From: Mastacembelus armatus
Lineage: Eukaryota > Chordata > Actinopteri > Synbranchiformes > Mastacembelidae
DNA: 64,000 bases
Direction: 5' to 3'
NCBI RefSeq assembly: GCF_900324485.2
Contig: NW_022872898.1
Coordinates: 62,001 to 126,000, forward strand
Shown: positions 1 to 9,183 of the stretch, one piece after another
Layout: every line of letters starts with the position of its first letter
How positions within the stretch are numbered: the first letter of the stretch is position 1
Translations under genes and position numbers: made by a program
Notes under the pieces: generated by a model
Database searches by the model: none
Seen by the model: only the letters and a program-made list of their open reading frames with translations
Told to the model about the DNA's origin: nothing

Positions 1-466
1 GTACAACAGCCTCATGGTTATATCTGTGTTGCCAAGTGTTGAGTATGACAGGCTTCTTTTGGAACAAACTTCCAGCCTTCTCCTTTGCTGCTGATGAGAC
101 ATGTTCAGTAGCAGCCTCTGTCCACATGTTGGATTCAGTGAAATTCCCTCAGATATTTTTAATTACATGCACTGTATCTAAAAACTGACTTCATTATAGC
201 TACATCTATTTTTATAGCTAAACTATCAATAAAACCATGAGCTTACCAGTTGCCAGCTGCAGTTTGAGTCTAAGTCTTGACTCTCAACAACAGAGACTGA
301 CAGTCACAGAGACTGTTACCCACTGAATGTATGTCTGTATAAATATAAACCTGTCAATACAAATGCTACAAATCAGATTTTATGTGAAGGACAGTCAGTC
401 CATATGTGTCTGTTATAAATATAGGTTATAACTTCTGAGTAGTTTTCAAATAAAACAAAAACCCAC
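1..466 (+). repeat. Direct copy of the segment at about 50727-51190
   Basis: Non-coding. The block is nearly identical in the same orientation to about 50727-51190 and, inverted, to about 12770-13230, so three copies exist in the window. It contains no tRNA or recognisable ORF. The copy stops near 466, where the sequence jumps to the segment that matches 53617 onward; the join lies inside a hairpin that is complete in the other copies (10391-10426, 53607-53642). Confidence 0.8.
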
Positions 467-831
467 TTCCAGACCTACCTGGAAGCAGTTCAGCTGTCAT
501 GTGACCTGGTTAGGAAAAGGTAATGACAGTATTACCCAGACAATAACATCTGTGACTAGTAGCCAAACACACCTGTGGTCTATCTCTGTAGCAACAGTTC
601 AACAGTGTCTGTTTTGGCACATAGGAAGAAAATTGTTAAAGAAAGAAGTGTCACACTAATATATGATATTTTTATCAGGAAGGAGGAACTGAAGGAATTA
701 AATATGAGTTAGAAGAATAAAGAGGGAAGAATGAAACAGAGCAAAGAAAAGTAAAATGGAGTAGGAGAGGACAGAGAAGGGTGAACAATAGAAATAAAGC
801 TGTATAAATAAATTTGTTTTGTTTAATTTGT

Positions 832-877
832 GTCTGACTTCAGATCAGAAGGTTGTGTATTCAAGTCACATTCGGTA
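832..877 (+). pseudogene. tRNA-Trp-like 3' half with anticodon TCA
   Basis: The anticodon and T arms of a Trp-like tRNA are visible: the stem gtctga/tcagaa encloses a loop with TCA where Trp has CCA, followed by a B-box-like segment. The acceptor 5' strand and D arm are absent, so it cannot fold as a tRNA. Copies lie at about 10002-10048 (minus) and 53986-54032 (plus). Confidence 0.5.
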
Positions 878-1143
878 TCCTCTATGTTTGATATGTTATG
901 TGCCTTGTTAACCACAGGTTATTCCACACTGAGGATATCACCAATCAGTAGCCTGAAGCCTTAGCCAAGCTGATACCAAAACTATAGGAGTATGTAGAAT
1001 CCACTGCTTTAGATGACCAGTGAACACACTGGTCTTTGCAGTGGAGTGAACACACTGAAATCCACACAGTGATCATTAAAATGGAAGGCTAAGTAGACTA
1101 AGGCCTTACCTTATCTTGCTGTTGTTATCATAGGAGTCTGTAG

Positions 1144-1335
1144 ATGTTACCAATGGTGTACAGATCATTAGGAGCATGCATTGATAGAAGTGAAACAGGA
1201 AGACGTTTATACAGTATACAGACACAGGTAGGAGAAGGAAAAATTGGGGGCTGGAATCAACAGGAAGAAAGCATCATAACAGGATTAAGAATAGGACATA
1301 CAGGATTAAATGACAGACTACATAACATTGGGAAG
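1144..1335 (+). mobile_element. I-group LINE fragment (C-terminal region)
   Basis: The frame reads GRRLYSIQTQVGEGKIGGW, then ITGLRIGHTGLNDRLHNIGKHP. This is the pattern of the segment after the RNase H domain in I-group fish LINEs (LRIGHTxLN...GKHPTGLC). A fuller copy at 54293-54568 continues to GLCRNCNKSETVKHVLLEC. Here the LINE ends in an abrupt join to the acidic-repeat ORF, because the intervening sequence was deleted. Family placement rests on motif recognition only. Confidence 0.65.
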
Positions 1336-1339
1336 CATC

Positions 1340-1612
1340 CAACAAGGAGGAGAAACAGCAGCAGACTCTGTCTACTACAACTACAACAAAACCGAAATTA
1401 AAGAGGGGGATCAGGACCCGGAATTCATTGACCACGACCAGTGGAAGAGCAGAATAAAAGAGGAGAATCAAGATCAAGATTTAACCGACCCGGACCACAG
1501 AAGCAACGACCCCGCCAGCAGGAACGAGGAGGTCCAGTCCTTTGTTCCCAGCGATAAACAGTTCAGTGTTCAGGACTTAATCGATAGAAAATGCTTCCTG
1601 TCACTGAATTAG
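1340..1612 (+). CDS. Acidic 19-residue-repeat ORF, 3' part (unrecognised)
   Basis: I do not recognise this protein. The frame encodes YNYNKTEIKEGDQDPEFI, then DHDQWKSRIKEENQDQDLT, then a tail with VQDLIDRK and a stop after FLSLN. Comparison with the fuller copies (9184-9605 minus, 54882-55300 plus) shows units of exactly 19 residues built on D-Q-D-H-Y...K-E-E...D. This copy lacks the first units because of the deletion at 1340. No start codon belonging to it can be argued for. It may be an exon of a duplicated gene or part of an unclassified element. Confidence 0.4.
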   Translation, partial: QQGGETAADSVYYNYNKTEIKEGDQDPEFIDHDQWKSRIKEENQDQDLTDPDHRSNDPASRNEEVQSFVPSDKQFSVQDLIDRKCFLSLN

Positions 1613-1730
1613 TCTGGAATCTCTTCAGTAGAGATCAGTTTTCAAGGGGCCATGGCACATGCAGTAGTGTTGATATGCTAGTGAATGATATGTTGTCATT
1701 CAAATTTTGCGTATTTCAGTTCTTTTAAGA

Positions 1731-1813
1731 GTCAGGATGGCCGAGCGGTATAAGGCACTACGGTCAGGTCGCAATCTCCTCTGGAGGTGTGGTTTCAAGT
1801 CCTGCTCCTGACA
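1731..1813 (+). pseudogene. tRNA-Leu (CAG-like), probably decayed
   Basis: The 83-nt length, A box (ggatggccgagcgg), long variable arm and acceptor ends (gtcagga/tcctgac) are those of tRNA-Leu-CAG. The anticodon loop reads gtcaggt, so position 33 is G rather than U, and the anticodon stem is poorly paired. The B box is ttcaagtcc. Probably not functional. The same tRNA's 3' third recurs inverted at 33919-33951. Confidence 0.7.
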
Positions 1814-2500
1814 AACCAGAAGTGTTTTGATCTTTCTCAAACAACAACTTTGTGTCTCACTGCTTCAAAACATCTTATGAAGGATATTTGAACATAGTGC
1901 AGATATTGGTGACCCACCTCATGCCCCTCTTTTATGAAATGGCAACATGCTCGCTGTGCCCTGCATGGGCACTTACCACTACCAGCTTCCAATAGGAGAC
2001 GCCCAAACATAACCAAATTAAATTAATGACAAGTGGAATCATATACAATATTAACTCTGTTACACTGAGTCAGATGTGACCACTTGAATGTTTTGTATCA
2101 ATTCTAAAATATTAATTTTGAGATGATATATTGAATAAATGTATCAATGCATACAGATAAACCCTGAACACTAAATAATGCAATGTAAAAATTACAATAA
2201 GGGCATGCAAAACAAACAGATAATCCCACTGCTTCCATAGTCCCATACAGGTTTTTTTAATATGGGACTGGGTTTTAAGACACAAGACAGTGACACCAAC
2301 CTGTAAAAACTCATCTGAAATAATGTTGTTTAAAGTGTATTCCATCTTTTTGCAAGTGCACTGAATTTAGGATAGTCTCCCAGAATCCTCACAAACTCTT
2401 AGTTTTTTGACCTTCCAGAATAGTGATTGAAGCTAAATATAGCTAACATGCAGAGTGGAGGGGAACAGAGTGCAGCAGAAGTGTGCTGGACCCACCACCC
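1775..2500 (+). repeat. Inverted partner of about 33290-33955
   Basis: Non-coding sequence from the 3' half of the Leu tRNA through an AT-rich segment to about 2500 is mirrored on the other strand at about 33955-33290, with coordinate sums near 35730. From about 2340 onward it overlaps the next inverted block (partner 44580-47130). No gene is visible between 1814 and 3238; the 77-residue minus-strand ORF there has no recognisable feature. Confidence 0.7.
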
Positions 2501-3238
2501 CAAGGTGGATGGACTAAAACCATCTGTAGCTGCACTGGTCTAATGAAAGACCAGTGCCACGCTTCTTACAGATGTCCTTTTGCTGTTTATTTGTCTCTCT
2601 GTCTCTCTCTTCTCAGCAGACACCGTGAAAACTACAAGAAATAAGGCATATAATGTTCAAAATGTGCATTTCTTGGAGTCCTTTGTCAGTCTCTCAGGGA
2701 AATGTCCACTAATAAACAAACAAACATATGCGGCAATCCAAATCCAATGACATCGCTATTTATACCTAACATAATTTACAAAAACTGATATAAAACAACA
2801 TTATACACAAAAATAACAGATTTAAAGACAATCTCTTAGACCATGCAGATAAAGGAAATCTTTTATCAGGCTCTGCATACCATTAGCGTTTCTCCGTGTC
2901 CATATTAGTTCAACCCATAATGCAACGGTCCCACGTACAACTCAACCTGGCCATGTGACCTGTTACGCTTCAGTAGTAATACTTTCTTAAAGAACCCTTA
3001 ACTTTTAAACATTTTAAGGGAGCACATTCTTTACTTTATGCCTTGAATATCACATTCATACATTTTAGTCAAATATTTTTAAACAGTAAATGAGCTCAAA
3101 CTGATATGAATTTTAACAGACGCAAATGTGCACATCTCTTGAAAACATGTCCTTGGCAGTTACACCATCCTCTGTACTGAAACAAACATAATACTTGAGG
3201 TTTTGTTGTCTTAACAATACTTCTAAAGCAGGATCTAT

Positions 3239-3325
3239 GACGTGGATGGGATGGGATATAAAAACCACGTGTGCACTGCACAGTGGATTAGCAGCCCAAC
3301 ACTTTAACCACTCAGTCACCTCGTC
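3239..3325 (-). pseudogene. tRNA-Ser-GCT pseudogene
   Basis: On the minus strand the sequence starts gacgagg, has the Ser A box and the GCT anticodon in ggctgctaatcc. The T arm is ruined by a duplicated catcc and a T-rich stretch instead of ggttcgaatcc. Its mirror copy at 46174-46260 has the same damage, so the decay predates the inverted duplication. Intact relatives are at 31084 and 63793. Confidence 0.8.
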
Positions 3326-4017
3326 ACAGCTTTGTTATTGCTTACAGTACATGATCAGTGGAGAATTCCACGCTGACCTTCATGAGGTTGACAATTGTCC
3401 ATGAACCCAGCTTTAAGGACATACAGTTATTGTGCCTAGTCTCCTTTTGATTTCCCACTGACTGTCTAAACAATGTACAATACATATCAATGCACAAAAG
3501 TCCAGATGATGAATCAGTTATTGAATGTTTCCATATTGTGTTAACATTCATAAGAAATGTTACATTTTAAATATTTTTCTAGTATTTTTGCATATATCTG
3601 TCATTTTGTACTATTGTACAAAACATTTGCTTATTTCTTCTCAGAATTGTGACTTTTTTCCTCAGAATTTCCTCCTGTCAGCAGCTCCTGGGTTCACACC
3701 CCAGCAGTACTACTTTCCTGTACAAAAAACTGTGGCAACTCTATATCAAGAAGATTTCTAAAATAACATGGTAATAAAAATAACTTATTTAAAATAAAAA
3801 AAAAAAAAATAAAAATAAAATAAACAAACGAAAATAAATACAAAATAAAAAGGCTAGAAAAAGAACAATATTTTTATATATATACAATATGTTAAATGTG
3901 TGAATTCTTGCAGTATAGAGTGCAAGGATTTAACTCATACATCTGAGTCCACAAAACACATGTAGACAGTCTGGGCAAATTGTAAACTGAATTATGGATG
4001 TGTGTGGTTAATGCGTG

Positions 4018-4090
4018 GGGGAGTTAGCTCCAGTGGTAGAGCACTTACTTAGCATCTAAGAGGTAGTGGGATTGATGCCCACATTCTCCA
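4018..4090 (+). tRNA. tRNA-Ala-AGC (one stem mismatch)
   Basis: A 73-nt tRNA-Ala with acceptor ggggagt/attctcc, A box tagctccagtgg, loop ttagcat with anticodon AGC, and B box ggattgatgcc. The base pair closing the anticodon stem is a C-C mismatch (cttac/ctaag), unlike the copy at 23824, so function is doubtful. The exact mirror copy is 45414-45486. Confidence 0.65.
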
Positions 4091-4340
4091 CAAGTCTTTA
4101 AAGCCCAATCTTAAGACTTCTCCATTACCTGGTTACATATTTGTACAACATGTATGAACTCAGTCCAGACAAAGACAGCAGAATGTGTTATAGACAGAGT
4201 GAGTGTGAACTGCAAAAGTGCTGTCATCCTTTCACTCCTGCTTTCCTAACTGACATGTTTTCCATAAGCAGAAGTACAGAAGCAGAACAGATGAGGTGGA
4301 TGGAAAATACCTCAGAAGAGTAGTAAAAACTTTGGACACA

Positions 4341-4370
4341 GTGATGGTGGTGTAGTGGTGAGCATTAAAG
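4341..4370 (+). pseudogene. tRNA-Gly 5' fragment
   Basis: gtgatggtggtgtagtggtg followed by agcat matches the acceptor and D arm of the Gly-TCC gene at 60832-60904. It then breaks off into unrelated sequence. Mirror copy at about 45131-45157; longer fragments at 18867 and 24152. Confidence 0.6.
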
Positions 4371-4532
4371 TTAAAAAGAGCAGGTGGTTAGGCTGGGACC
4401 ACTCCACAGATTTTCTGATCAGTGTCCTGCACTCTGACTTCTTTCAGGTGCACTGACATGAGCTTCTCTGAGGAGGCTGAGCAGGGAGAGATGGAAACAC
4501 AGTTCACACTGCCTAGTTTTTGAAATACCGTA

Positions 4533-4570
4533 GCACTCACTGTCCTCACATTCATGAGGACAGTGAGTGC
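4533..4570 (+). repeat. Perfect 16-bp hairpin upstream of a Val tRNA
   Basis: gcactcactgtcctca is followed after 6 nt by its exact reverse complement. The same hairpin lies near each of the four Val tRNA copies (4713, 8649, 44720, 55763). The stem is identical in all four. Confidence 0.85.
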
Positions 4571-4712
4571 AGGTTATATTGATGCAGGGTCCCAGCTAAT
4601 CCTTTAGTAACTCAGCACATCAAATGGAGCTACAAAGAGGTTGGGTCACAGCTACCCTTGGTCAGTTCAGGCTGAAATTTCTGAGACTGAGATGCAGTCA
4701 GTGAAGAAACTA

Positions 4713-4785
4713 TATTTCCACCTGGTTTCGAACCAGGGACCTTTTGCGTGTGAGGCAAACGTGATGACCACTACACTACAGAAAC
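4713..4785 (-). tRNA. tRNA-Val-CAC
   Basis: A 73-nt Val tRNA: gtttctg acceptor, A box tagtgtagtgg, loop ctcacac with CAC anticodon, and B box ggttcgaaacc. The acceptor pairs only with several G-U wobbles (gtttctg/tggaaat), and no run of four T follows within 20 nt, unlike the other copies. It may be weakly expressed or dead. Its mirror partner 44720-44792 has the AAC anticodon. Confidence 0.7.
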
Positions 4786-4963
4786 TGATGCAATCAGAAA
4801 CAAACAATATGACATGTGCATTAGTGCAGAGATGCTTTACAGTATCATCACCAATTCTGTGCATATTTTTGAATGGAGTAAACAGCAAAGCCAGTTGTAG
4901 TAGGTGGTCCTGTCAATGGCTTGAAGGGCTTGTGTCAATGACTAACTGTCAGGAGTTTTTTGC

Positions 4964-5048
4964 AGTGAACTCTGTGGCGCAATGGTAGCGCCACAGAGTT
5001 CACTGACTCCAGATCAGAAGGTTGTGTGTTCAACTCACGTCAGGGTCA
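4964..5048 (+). pseudogene. tRNA-Trp-CCA with 5' half turned into a hairpin
   Basis: From 5005 the sequence is the 3' part of tRNA-Trp (gactccagatcag, B box gttcaactc, cagggtca end). The 5' part contains a perfect 17-bp inverted repeat, 4964-4980 against 4988-5004, with loop aatggta. The intact gene at 21914-21985 has gtagtgtgtctgactcc where this copy has gtagcgccacagag and so on. The D arm and acceptor cannot form. Best explained by a local template switch. Confidence 0.75.
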
Positions 5049-5293
5049 AAGTGTTTGCTTCTTCTTAGAATGTTACAACATCAAAAGTGTGGTGTACGGA
5101 CCACAGGGAAATTCACACAGTGATCATTAAAATGGAAAGCTAAGTAGATTAAGGTCTTACCTGAACTTGCTGCTATTATTGTAGGCGTCTGTAGAAGTTA
5201 CCAGTGGTGTACAGATCATTAGGAGCGTGCACGTCTGTAGCATGTCCTGTTTGGTCTCACTGATTTAAAGTAAAGAAGGACTACATAGCAGGA

Positions 5294-5355
5294 GGCTGTC
5301 TAGCACAGTGGTTGTGTGTCTGACTCGTGATCCAAAGGTTGTGTGTTGTGTCTTT
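5294..5355 (+). pseudogene. tRNA-like relic (Trp/Thr-like, loop CGT)
   Basis: ggctgtctagcacagtgg resembles an acceptor plus D arm, and gtctgactcgtgatcc an anticodon arm with CGT. The T arm and 3' acceptor are not recognisable. The inverted copy is about 21624-21683. Assignment is weak. Confidence 0.3.
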
Positions 5356-5490
5356 ACAATGCATGCTACATGAGACATTTGTAGCAATATACACATTCAA
5401 TACATCCATATAATCAATAGAAAGTCAGCTAAAAGCTCATCAAAACAAATTTTAGGAAAATTAAACACAATTCAAACAATGAGCAGTTAA

Positions 5491-6184
5491 ATGGCCACAT
5501 ACAACAAGCTAAAGGTGCAACATCTAAAACATAAACTCCAGTTGGGTTTAGAGGGAAATGAGAAGGTGGATGCACTGGCTAAACAAGCCTTGAAAAGACA
5601 GGATATAGGATTACAGGCTCCTCTTTGTAAGGCTGAAGTGATTTATCTGTTCAGAAACGAACAAAATTTGGCAAGTACATTGGGATAGATGTGAAACAGG
5701 AAGATGTTTATACAGTATACAGACACAGGAAGGAAAAGGAAAAATTGGGGGCTGGAATCAACAGGAAGAAAGCATCATAACTGTATTAAGAATAGACACA
5801 CTACGTAACAATGGGAAGCATCCAACAGGATTATGGAGGAATTGCAATAAGTCAGAAACAGTTAAACGTGTGTTGTTAGACTGCAGAGCCTTTGTCTATT
5901 AACAGCACTTAAGAAGATAAAACAGGATGATTTTTCATTAGAGGGTCTTCTTGGGAAGGTTAACTTAGAAATATATCATAGATTTTTTAACAGAAATAGG
6001 TTTTGTTGAAAGAATATAGTTTTTTGTCAGACCTCTGTTCCACACTCCAGTCCAGTTGGTGGCACAAATGCACCTTTAAGCTGGATTGTCAACCACCATT
6101 AAAAAGAAAGAAGAAGAAGAAGAAGAAGAAGAAGAAGAAGAAGAAGAAGAAGAAGAAGAAGAAGAAGAAGAAGAAGAAGAAAAG
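5491..6184 (+). mobile_element. I-group LINE 3' end with (GAA)n tail
   Basis: The first frame holds an RNase H C-terminal motif, LGLEGNEKVDALAKQAL. Downstream, in other frames, are GRCLYSIQ, GWNQQEESII and GKHPTGLWRNCNKSETV, so the coding region is broken by frame changes. The 3' UTR (ttgtcaaccaccattaaaaa) runs into a GAA repeat, the usual kind of tail for these fish elements. An almost identical inverted copy is 20789-21486. The element is 5'-truncated. Confidence 0.7.
6109..6184 (+). repeat. (GAA)n microsatellite, about 25 units
   Basis: Uninterrupted GAA triplets follow the LINE 3' UTR and are best read as its tail. The mirror copy at 20789-20883 has about 31 units. Confidence 0.95.
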
Positions 6185-6219
6185 AAAAAAAAATCAGAAC
6201 AAAGAAACAGGAAGGAAGG

Positions 6220-6325
6220 AAAACCGACCCGGACCACAGAAGTAACGACCCCACCAACAGGAATGAGGTTGTCCAGTCCCCTGTTCCCAGCAATGAACAG
6301 GTCAGTGTTCAGGACTCACCTCATT
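6220..6325 (+). other. Acidic-repeat ORF 3' piece after the LINE tail
   Basis: The sequence after the GAA tract (gaccccaccaacaggaatga, ttcccagcaatgaacag) is a diverged copy of the tail of the 19-residue-repeat ORF (DPDHRSND...VQD). The mirror at 20640-20750 minus reads on to LIDRKGF. The LINE and its tail sit where the repeat units would be. Confidence 0.5.
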
Positions 6326-6329
6326 ACAG

Positions 6330-6746
6330 GTAATGCGACCCCGCCTTGTACTCTGTTCACTGTTCACATGTAAATAATCTCAGGGGAACCAGGTAAATAT
6401 GTGCACGCCCCCGAGAAATGACACAAAACATCAAACTTGATCATAGAATTTACTCACTTTTTTGGCGCATTTGGATGATGGCGCGTTACTCACGTGAAGA
6501 AGCGCTTCTTATATTCCACACAGAGACAAACAGTTTACCTTGTCCTCAGAGTAAAAAACACTGATTTTAAATCAAATGAGGATTGTTTGGCTCCGCATTG
6601 TGTTGTATTGTGCTGCACTAATCCCATCTCAGCTACATTGACTGAAAGGCTCATTATGCGCGTCTTTGTCTGGTCGTTCAGTGCGTCTTTTGTGTTCTCA
6701 GGTAAATCACATGACTATTCATCCTCAGACACACCCTCTTGCATAT
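6330..6746 (+). other. No gene seen
   Basis: Single-copy-looking sequence within this window. Short ORFs have no recognisable motif. A splice-acceptor-like ctcag at about 6700 and the local composition are not enough to call an exon. Confidence 0.5.
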
Positions 6747-8088
6747 GGCCTGCCATTTATTTCTAAAATCCTAGAAAAAGCTGTTGCTAAGCAGCTATCA
6801 GACCACTTACACAGGAATGAACTATTTGAAGATTTTCAATCAGGATTTAGAGCACATCATAGTACAGAAACAGCACTGTCAAAAGTTACCAATGATCTTC
6901 TCTTAGCCTCAGATAATGGACTTGTTTCTATACTTGTCCTCCTAGACCTCAGTGCAGCATTCGACACCATTGACCACAACATTTTATTACAGAGACTGGA
7001 GCATGTGATTGGTATCAGAGGAACAGCGTTAAAATGATTCCAATCCTATTTATCGGATAGATTCCAGTTTGTTCATGTCCATGATGAACCTTCCACACGA
7101 ACAAAAGTTAGTTATGGAGTTCCACAAGGCTCCGTGCTAGGACCGATTCTGTTCACCCTGTACATGCTTCCTTTAGGATATGTCATTAGGAAGCACTCTA
7201 TTAATTACCACTGCTATGCAGATGACACTCAGTTATATCTATCTATTAAACCTGTTAACACAAACCAGTCAACCAGACTTCAAGCCTGTCTAACTGACAT
7301 CAAGGCTTGGATGACCAGTAACTTTTTAATTTTAAACTCAGAGAAAACAGAAGTCATTATATTTGGGCCAAAAAATCTCAGAAATAACTTTTCTAAAATT
7401 ATAGCTACTCTAGATGGCATAGCCCTGGCCTCCAGCACTACTGTAAAAAACCTTGGAGTTATTTTTGACCAGGACATGTCCTTTAACTCACACATAAAAC
7501 AAATCTCTAGAGCCGCATTCTTTCACCTGCGCAACATTTCCAAAATTAGGAACATCCTGTCTCAAAATGATGCAGAAAAACTAGTCCATGCATTTGTTAC
7601 CTCAAGGCTAGATTACTGTAACCAGAATGCCGCAGCCAGAGTCCTGACAGGAACTAGCAAGAGAGATCATATTTCTCCTATATTGGCTTCTCTTCATTGG
7701 CTCCCTGTAAAATACAAAATAGAATTTAAAATCCTTCTTCTCACATACAAATCCCTTCATAATCAAGCTCCTTCATACCTTAAAGACCTCATAGTACCAT
7801 ATTATCCCAATAGACCACTTCGCTCTCAGTGTGCAGGTCTACTTGTGGTTCCTAGAGTTTCCAAAAGCAGAATGGGAGGCAGAGCCTTTAGTTATCAAGC
7901 TCCCAGCCTGGGTTCAGGAGGCAGACACTCTCTGTACTTTTAAGGCTAGACTTAAAACCTTCCTTTTTGACAAAGCATATAGTTAGGGCTGGCTTCAGGC
8001 AACCCTGAACCATCCCTTAGTTATGCTGCTATAGGCCTAGACTGTCCGAGGACCATCGGTGCACTGAGCTCCCCTACCCTAACAACTG
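6747..8088 (+). mobile_element. L2-type LINE, reverse transcriptase region
   Basis: The frame opens with LPFISKILEKAVAKQLSDHL, then LLDLSAAFDTIDHNILL (RT motif A), then after one in-frame stop VSYGVPQGSVLGPILFTLYM and CYADDTQLYL (catalytic YADD). The thumb follows (LGVIFDQDMSFNSHI). An in-frame deletion of about 50 nt removes the segment after RLDYC, and a further deletion shifts the last codons. The 3' UTR is cut at about 8088, where Penelope-like sequence begins. It lacks the AATTG tail seen in the copy at 40519-42068. 5' truncated: no endonuclease domain. Confidence 0.85.
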
Positions 8089-8630
8089 GAAAGAGAACTA
8101 ATGAAAATGGGACAACCACTCAGGCCACAAAGGACAAATGAGTTAAGAACCTTTCAGACAAGCAACTCTCACAAGCAGGGAGAGATGTCCTAGCCAATGG
8201 ACTTAACTTTGCAGTCATGCCTAAACATATTCCGGTTGTGGATTTTATTAAAGCCACAGAATCTGCCATTCGCAACAATGACCTATCTAACACAGAAGCA
8301 GAGGAACTCTGACTAAAAGTAATTGCAGCACTCAAGGTTCTAAGCCACCACCACCCAACCTCACCACCAAGGAGAGCAGGACCATGTCTTCCCTGTCTAA
8401 GGACGAGACTATTACCATCCTGCCAGCAGACAAAGGGAGATGCACATTGGTTTTAAACACAACAGAGTATCATGAGAAAATAATCTCTCTCTTGGAAGAC
8501 CAACAGACATACGAAAAGCAAATAAGGGACCCCACCAGCATCTACAAGAGAAAGGTGATTGACTGTTTAAAAGAACTGGAAAAGAATAAAGCCATTGACA
8601 GGACCACTTACTACAATTGGCTTTGCTGTT
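8089..8630 (+). mobile_element. Penelope-like element fragment
   Basis: The translation shows NLSDKQLSQ, VLANGLNFAVMPKHIPVVDF, SLSKDETITILPADKGRC and LLEDQQTYEKQIRDPTS. This is the conserved N-terminal part of the reverse transcriptase of fish Penelope-like elements. The fragment stops after the AIDRTTYY region and abuts the Val tRNA flank, so the catalytic part is absent. Near-identical truncated copies are at 44063-44640 and 55930-56480 (minus), showing one old insertion copied by the duplications. Confidence 0.75.
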
Positions 8631-8648
8631 TGTTTTTTTGTTGTGTCA

Positions 8649-8721
8649 GTTTCTGTAGTGTAGTGGTCATCACGTTTGCCTAACACGCAAAAGGTCCCTG
8701 GTTCGAAACCAGGCTGAAACA
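8649..8721 (+). tRNA. tRNA-Val-AAC
   Basis: A 73-nt Val tRNA with A box tagtgtagtgg, loop ctaacac (anticodon AAC) and perfect T stem cctgg/ccagg around ttcgaaa. The acceptor has one T-T mismatch at the sixth pair. A run of five T at 8725-8729 is a suitable Pol III terminator. The mirror copy at 55763-55835 has anticodon CAC. Confidence 0.8.
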
Positions 8722-8863
8722 CAGTTTTTGCACTGACTCTATCTCAGTCTCAGAGATCTCAGCCTGAGCTGACCAAAGGTAGCTGTGACCCAACCTCTTT
8801 GTAGCTCCATTTGATGTGCTGAGTTACTAAAGGATTAGCTGGGACCCTGCATCAATATAACCT

Positions 8864-8901
8864 GCACTCACTGTCCTCATGAATGTGAGGACAGTGAGTG
8901 C
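8864..8901 (+). repeat. Perfect 16-bp hairpin downstream of Val-AAC
   Basis: Same stem as at 4533-4570, with the loop in the opposite orientation (tgaatg). It lies 143 bp after the tRNA. Confidence 0.85.
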
Positions 8902-9183
8902 TACTGTATTTCAAAAACTAGGCAGTGTGAACTGTGTTTCCATCTCTCCCTGCTCAGCGTCCTCAGAGAAGCTCATGTCAGTGCACCTGAAAGAAGTCAG
9001 AGTGCAGGACACTGATCAGAAAATCTGTGGAGTGGTCTTAATCGTGACCATCTGACCATCGTGACTCTTAAAACAACTGAAATACACAAAATTTGAATGA
9101 CAACATATCATTCACTAGCATATCAACACTACTGCATGTGTCATGGCCCCTTGAAAACTGATCTCTACTGAAGAGATTCCAGA

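Larger units (their letters stand above)
467..1640 (+). repeat. Direct copy of 53617-55350 with an internal deletion
   Basis: The block follows 53617 onward closely to about 1340 (matching 54480), then jumps to the part matching 55031 and continues to about 1720. About 550 bp present in the right copy are missing. The inverted third copy lies at about 9050-10425 and has its own, different internal deletion. The block carries a tRNA-Trp-like relic, an I-group LINE fragment and the acidic-repeat ORF, listed separately. Confidence 0.75.
2340..4925 (+). repeat. Inverted partner of about 44580-47130
   Basis: The paired ORF shadows and tRNA ends give constant coordinate sums (3239+46260, 3325+46174 and 3525+45974 all equal 49499; 4018+45486 equals 49504). 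This shows a nearly indel-free inverted duplication. It carries a Ser-GCT pseudogene, an Ala-AGC tRNA, a Gly relic, a strong hairpin and a Val tRNA. Homology stops near 4925, where the mirror copy continues into a Penelope-like fragment. Confidence 0.85.

Noticed and set aside
3660-3715. T-arm-like ctgggttcacaccccag near 3690 as a tRNA
   Set aside because: No acceptor, D or anticodon arm can be built around it in either copy (3.7 or 45.8 kb).
4641-4988. 115-residue ORF at 4641 and relatives at 55691
   Set aside because: They read across the antisense of a Val tRNA and the Penelope-like scrap.
6086-6373. Long ORFs of poly-Glu and poly-Lys on both strands at 6.0-6.4 and 20.6-21.0 kb
   Set aside because: They are the GAA/TTC microsatellite read in different frames; it is a LINE tail.
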